DNA of 7,223 nt from Gammaproteobacteria bacterium (GTDB lineage: Bacteria > Pseudomonadota > Gammaproteobacteria > Pseudomonadales > Azotimanducaceae): the NCBI GenBank assembly GCA_030430515.1, contig JAUIKX010000179.1, positions 1-7,223 on the forward strand. The letters are read 5' to 3'. Shown piece by piece: positions 5,877 through 7,223 of this stretch (position 1 is the stretch's first letter; each line of letters begins with the position of its first letter). The notes beneath the pieces were generated by a model, which was given only the letters and a program-made list of their open reading frames with translations, was not told where the DNA came from and did not search any database. Made by a program: the position numbers and the translations under genes.

Positions 5877-6470
5877 TTACCTCTGTGCGAAAAGCACCCG
5901 CTCTGCGCTGATCACCATCGCGCCGCACAGCAGCATGCCGCCGACCATGGCGGTGAGCATGATGGCGCTGACCGGAAGGGCGCTGCTTAAGCTGCGCAGC
6001 TCGAACATGGCGATGTCGGAGAGGCAGTAACCCAGAGGCATGGCGAAGGCCGCAAGCACGCAGCAACGGCCGCCGCGAGCGGCGCCGTCCCGCCAGGGCA
6101 CGGCTGCCAGCATGCCGATGAGTCCGCCGGCAAACATGCCGAGGTGGCTGAGTGGCAGCATGTTGAACTTGGCGATGACGGCCTGCAGACCGTTGAAGGT
6201 CGTGGTTTCGCACCAGGAGGACAGAATCGCGAGGCCGAAGGGGCCGAGTTCGGCCTGCAGTCCGCAAAGCCAGCCGGCGACAGCCCCCACGGTCATCCAG
6301 CCAACCATTCGGGCGGCGGGCTTCGGCTGGTTCGCCATGAGAAGCGGCAATGCGGCTGCGCACAGGGTGAGCCCGACCATGGCGCCCAGAGACGCATCGA
6401 AGCCCAGCTGAACGGTCAGCCAGGCGGCAGTCAGGATCAGCGTTGCAGCGCTGACGATGGCATGGAACAC
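5877..6470 (-). CDS. Multi-spanning membrane protein of unknown function
   Basis: 197 aa, no family recognised. Mostly hydrophobic with about six likely membrane helices, at roughly 3-22, 27-45, 54-71, 106-125, 134-150 and 164-187, plus a possible partial one near 74-87. Polar loops include ANQPKPAARM (46-55) and PWRDGAARGGR (125-135), the latter positively charged and probably cytoplasmic. Cysteines are scattered (37, 69, 87, 136, 137, 149, 182) without a metal-site pattern. The start is GTG at 6470, giving MFHAIVSAATLILTAAW. No better ATG, GTG or TTG lies upstream in frame near it, and the next Met (residue 31) would delete helix 1. No good ribosome site is visible. It is the first gene of the cluster with the luciferase-like enzyme and EamA transporter (35-nt gap to the former). 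A role supporting either one is possible but not shown. Confidence 0.75.
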   Translation of the reverse strand: MFHAIVSAATLILTAAWLTVQLGFDASLGAMVGLTLCAAALPLLMANQPKPAARMVGWMTVGAVAGWLCGLQAELGPFGLAILSSWCETTTFNGLQAVIAKFNMLPLSHLGMFAGGLIGMLAAVPWRDGAARGGRCCVLAAFAMPLGYCLSDIAMFELRSLSSALPVSAIMLTAMVGGMLLCGAMVISAERVLFAQR

Positions 6471-6507
6471 GATCTGATCACGTAGAACTCTTAGACTCGA
6501 AAAGCTT

Positions 6508-6540
6508 AATCGCGGATACCTGTTGGACCTATCCGTGATT
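6508..6540. terminator. Inverted repeat behind the membrane-anchored protein gene, possible terminator
   Basis: Arms AATCGCGGATA (6508-6518) and TATCCGTGATT (6530-6540) pair at 10 of 11 positions around an 11-nt loop. It begins 15 nt after the stop of the 6556-7188 gene. Reading in that gene's direction it is followed by AAGCTTTTCG, a short U-run slightly offset from the stem. The remaining pair is an A-C mismatch on the - strand but a G-U wobble on the + strand. It is either a weak terminator or an element in the leader of the 5877-6470 gene. Confidence 0.4.
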
Positions 6541-6555
6541 CCCGCGGTCTGGTGC

Positions 6556-7188
6556 TCAAAGCGAAAAGGCGCGATCCGCGAAATCAGGGCAGGCCGTCAC
6601 CGGGTCTGGAGACTGCACGTCGCGTCGGCTGTCGACGACCCAGCAGTCCTCGAAGATCGAGCAGTAGCAGTAGGTGATGGCGCTCTCAGGGTGGGTGACC
6701 AGTTCTGCCAGCTTGCGGGCGAGCGCGGGATCGCTGGTCGCAAGAACCTCGACCGCCTGTCCGGGGCTCAGCACCCGGTTGGTGATGAAATTGCGGGCGA
6801 TCGGCGCATCTGCGGCACCGGCGGTTTCCAGCAACCCATCGACGTTGCGCACCGTACGTCCGGCAAGATCGATGCGAATGTGCCGCATTCGGGCCGGCCC
6901 GACACCCACGTTGGCGATCTGCATCTTGAAGCCTGCCCGGTCACCGGTGTCGTAGTCGTCGATGGAGAACTGGGCGAACGGCCAGACCGAGGCCGCTGTC
7001 TGCTGGCGCACAGCCGCAGATTCGCCGAGCGCTGCGTACAGCGCGATCACTGCAACGACCACACCCACCACAGACAGAACGGTCTGCAGCACGGCCATGC
7101 GCAGAAACGCTTTGCGCGTGTCGGTCAGATCCTGATGCTTGAGATCCCCGGTGGCGTCTTCTTCGGGCGGTAACGGTGCTTCGCTCAT
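6556..7188 (-). CDS. Single-pass membrane-anchored protein of unknown function
   Basis: 210 aa, not assigned to a named family. It has a charged cytoplasmic N terminus (1-30, ending DTRKAFLR), one strong membrane helix at about 31-53 (MAVLQTVLSVVGVVVAVIAL), then a short linker (ESAAVRQQTAASVWP) and a soluble, probably periplasmic domain of about 145 residues. That domain has a beta-rich look: FAQFSIDDYD, GFKMQIANVGVGPARMRHIRI and SPGQAVEVL. Near the end is a cysteine cluster, YCYCSIFEDCWVVD (173-186; Cys174, 176, 182), with Cys200 close to the C terminus. From memory, proteins with this architecture and a 'CYCS-F-D-CW' ending recur in gammaproteobacteria as uncharacterised proteins; that is recollection, not a search. 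ATG 7188 is the likely start; no strong ribosome site precedes it. The gene is separated from the downstream membrane-protein gene by 85 nt containing an inverted repeat, so it may be its own transcription unit. Confidence 0.78.
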   Translation of the reverse strand: MSEAPLPPEEDATGDLKHQDLTDTRKAFLRMAVLQTVLSVVGVVVAVIALYAALGESAAVRQQTAASVWPFAQFSIDDYDTGDRAGFKMQIANVGVGPARMRHIRIDLAGRTVRNVDGLLETAGAADAPIARNFITNRVLSPGQAVEVLATSDPALARKLAELVTHPESAITYCYCSIFEDCWVVDSRRDVQSPDPVTACPDFADRAFSL

Positions 7189-7223
7189 GGATGGACGTGA
7201 GTTGCAATGGCGCTCTATCAGGG
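7189..7223. other. Right edge, no gene seen
   Basis: The last 35 bases lie upstream of the 7188 start codon. I see no convincing promoter box, ribosome site or coding frame in them; any promoter for that gene is probably beyond the window. Confidence 0.5.

Noticed and set aside
5194..6030. 278-aa + strand open frame spanning the luciferase-like and membrane-protein genes
   Set aside because: It crosses two supported genes and their junction on the other strand and shows no recognisable domain.
5842..6363. 174-residue N-terminal extension of the luciferase-like frame
   Set aside because: Arginine/histidine-rich sequence unlike the family, overlapping the membrane-protein gene; a strong ribosome site marks ATG 5841.
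6523..7173. 216-aa + strand open frame opposite the membrane-anchored protein
   Set aside because: No membrane helix or domain pattern, whereas the - strand frame has a clear anchor helix and structured domain.
1..7223. CRISPR array, tRNA/rRNA gene, insertion sequence or prophage signal
   Set aside because: No regularly spaced repeats, tRNA-like cloverleaf, transposase motif or terminal inverted repeats with target duplications were seen on either strand.

Overview
The window looks like a chromosomal segment from a GC-rich (roughly 60% by eye) bacterium, most likely a proteobacterium. The evidence is dense gene packing, frequent 4-nt or few-nt gene junctions, and the protein families present. 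There is no rRNA, ribosomal protein or other taxonomic marker, so a finer placement (for example a marine or sterol/hydrocarbon-degrading gammaproteobacterium) is only a guess. I see no mobile element, CRISPR array, tRNA or rRNA.

Left part (1-2723): the 3' end of a glutathione S-transferase gene runs in on the + strand. It ends in front of a strong 14-bp hairpin that separates it from a convergent, translationally coupled pair of acyl-CoA dehydrogenase genes on the - strand. The two dehydrogenases differ in a telling way. The upstream 389-391 aa protein keeps a glutamate in the helix-G (isovaleryl-CoA dehydrogenase-type) position, while the downstream 374 aa protein has no catalytic glutamate at either known position. 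This is the arrangement of the alpha2beta2 heteromeric dehydrogenases known from sterol side-chain and ring degradation.

Middle (2632-4137): an AT-rich divergent control region holds a 24-bp imperfect palindrome. It separates the dehydrogenase operon from a + strand pair: a TetR-family repressor and a crotonase-fold protein. The crotonase lacks both hydratase glutamates but keeps an aspartate and a histidine used by the isomerase/dehalogenase branch. The simplest reading is a small regulon for beta-oxidation-like processing of an unusual, probably cyclic or branched, acyl-CoA, with the TetR protein sensing the acyl-CoA and controlling both directions.

Right part (4124-7188): a second - strand cluster, read right to left, encodes a membrane-anchored protein of unknown function, a separate multi-spanning membrane protein of unknown function, a luciferase-like (F420/flavin type) oxidoreductase, and an EamA/DMT-family transporter. 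The last three are tightly packed and probably co-transcribed. The transporter gene overlaps the end of the convergent crotonase gene by 14 bp. Functional links between this cluster and the acyl-CoA cluster are not shown by the sequence.
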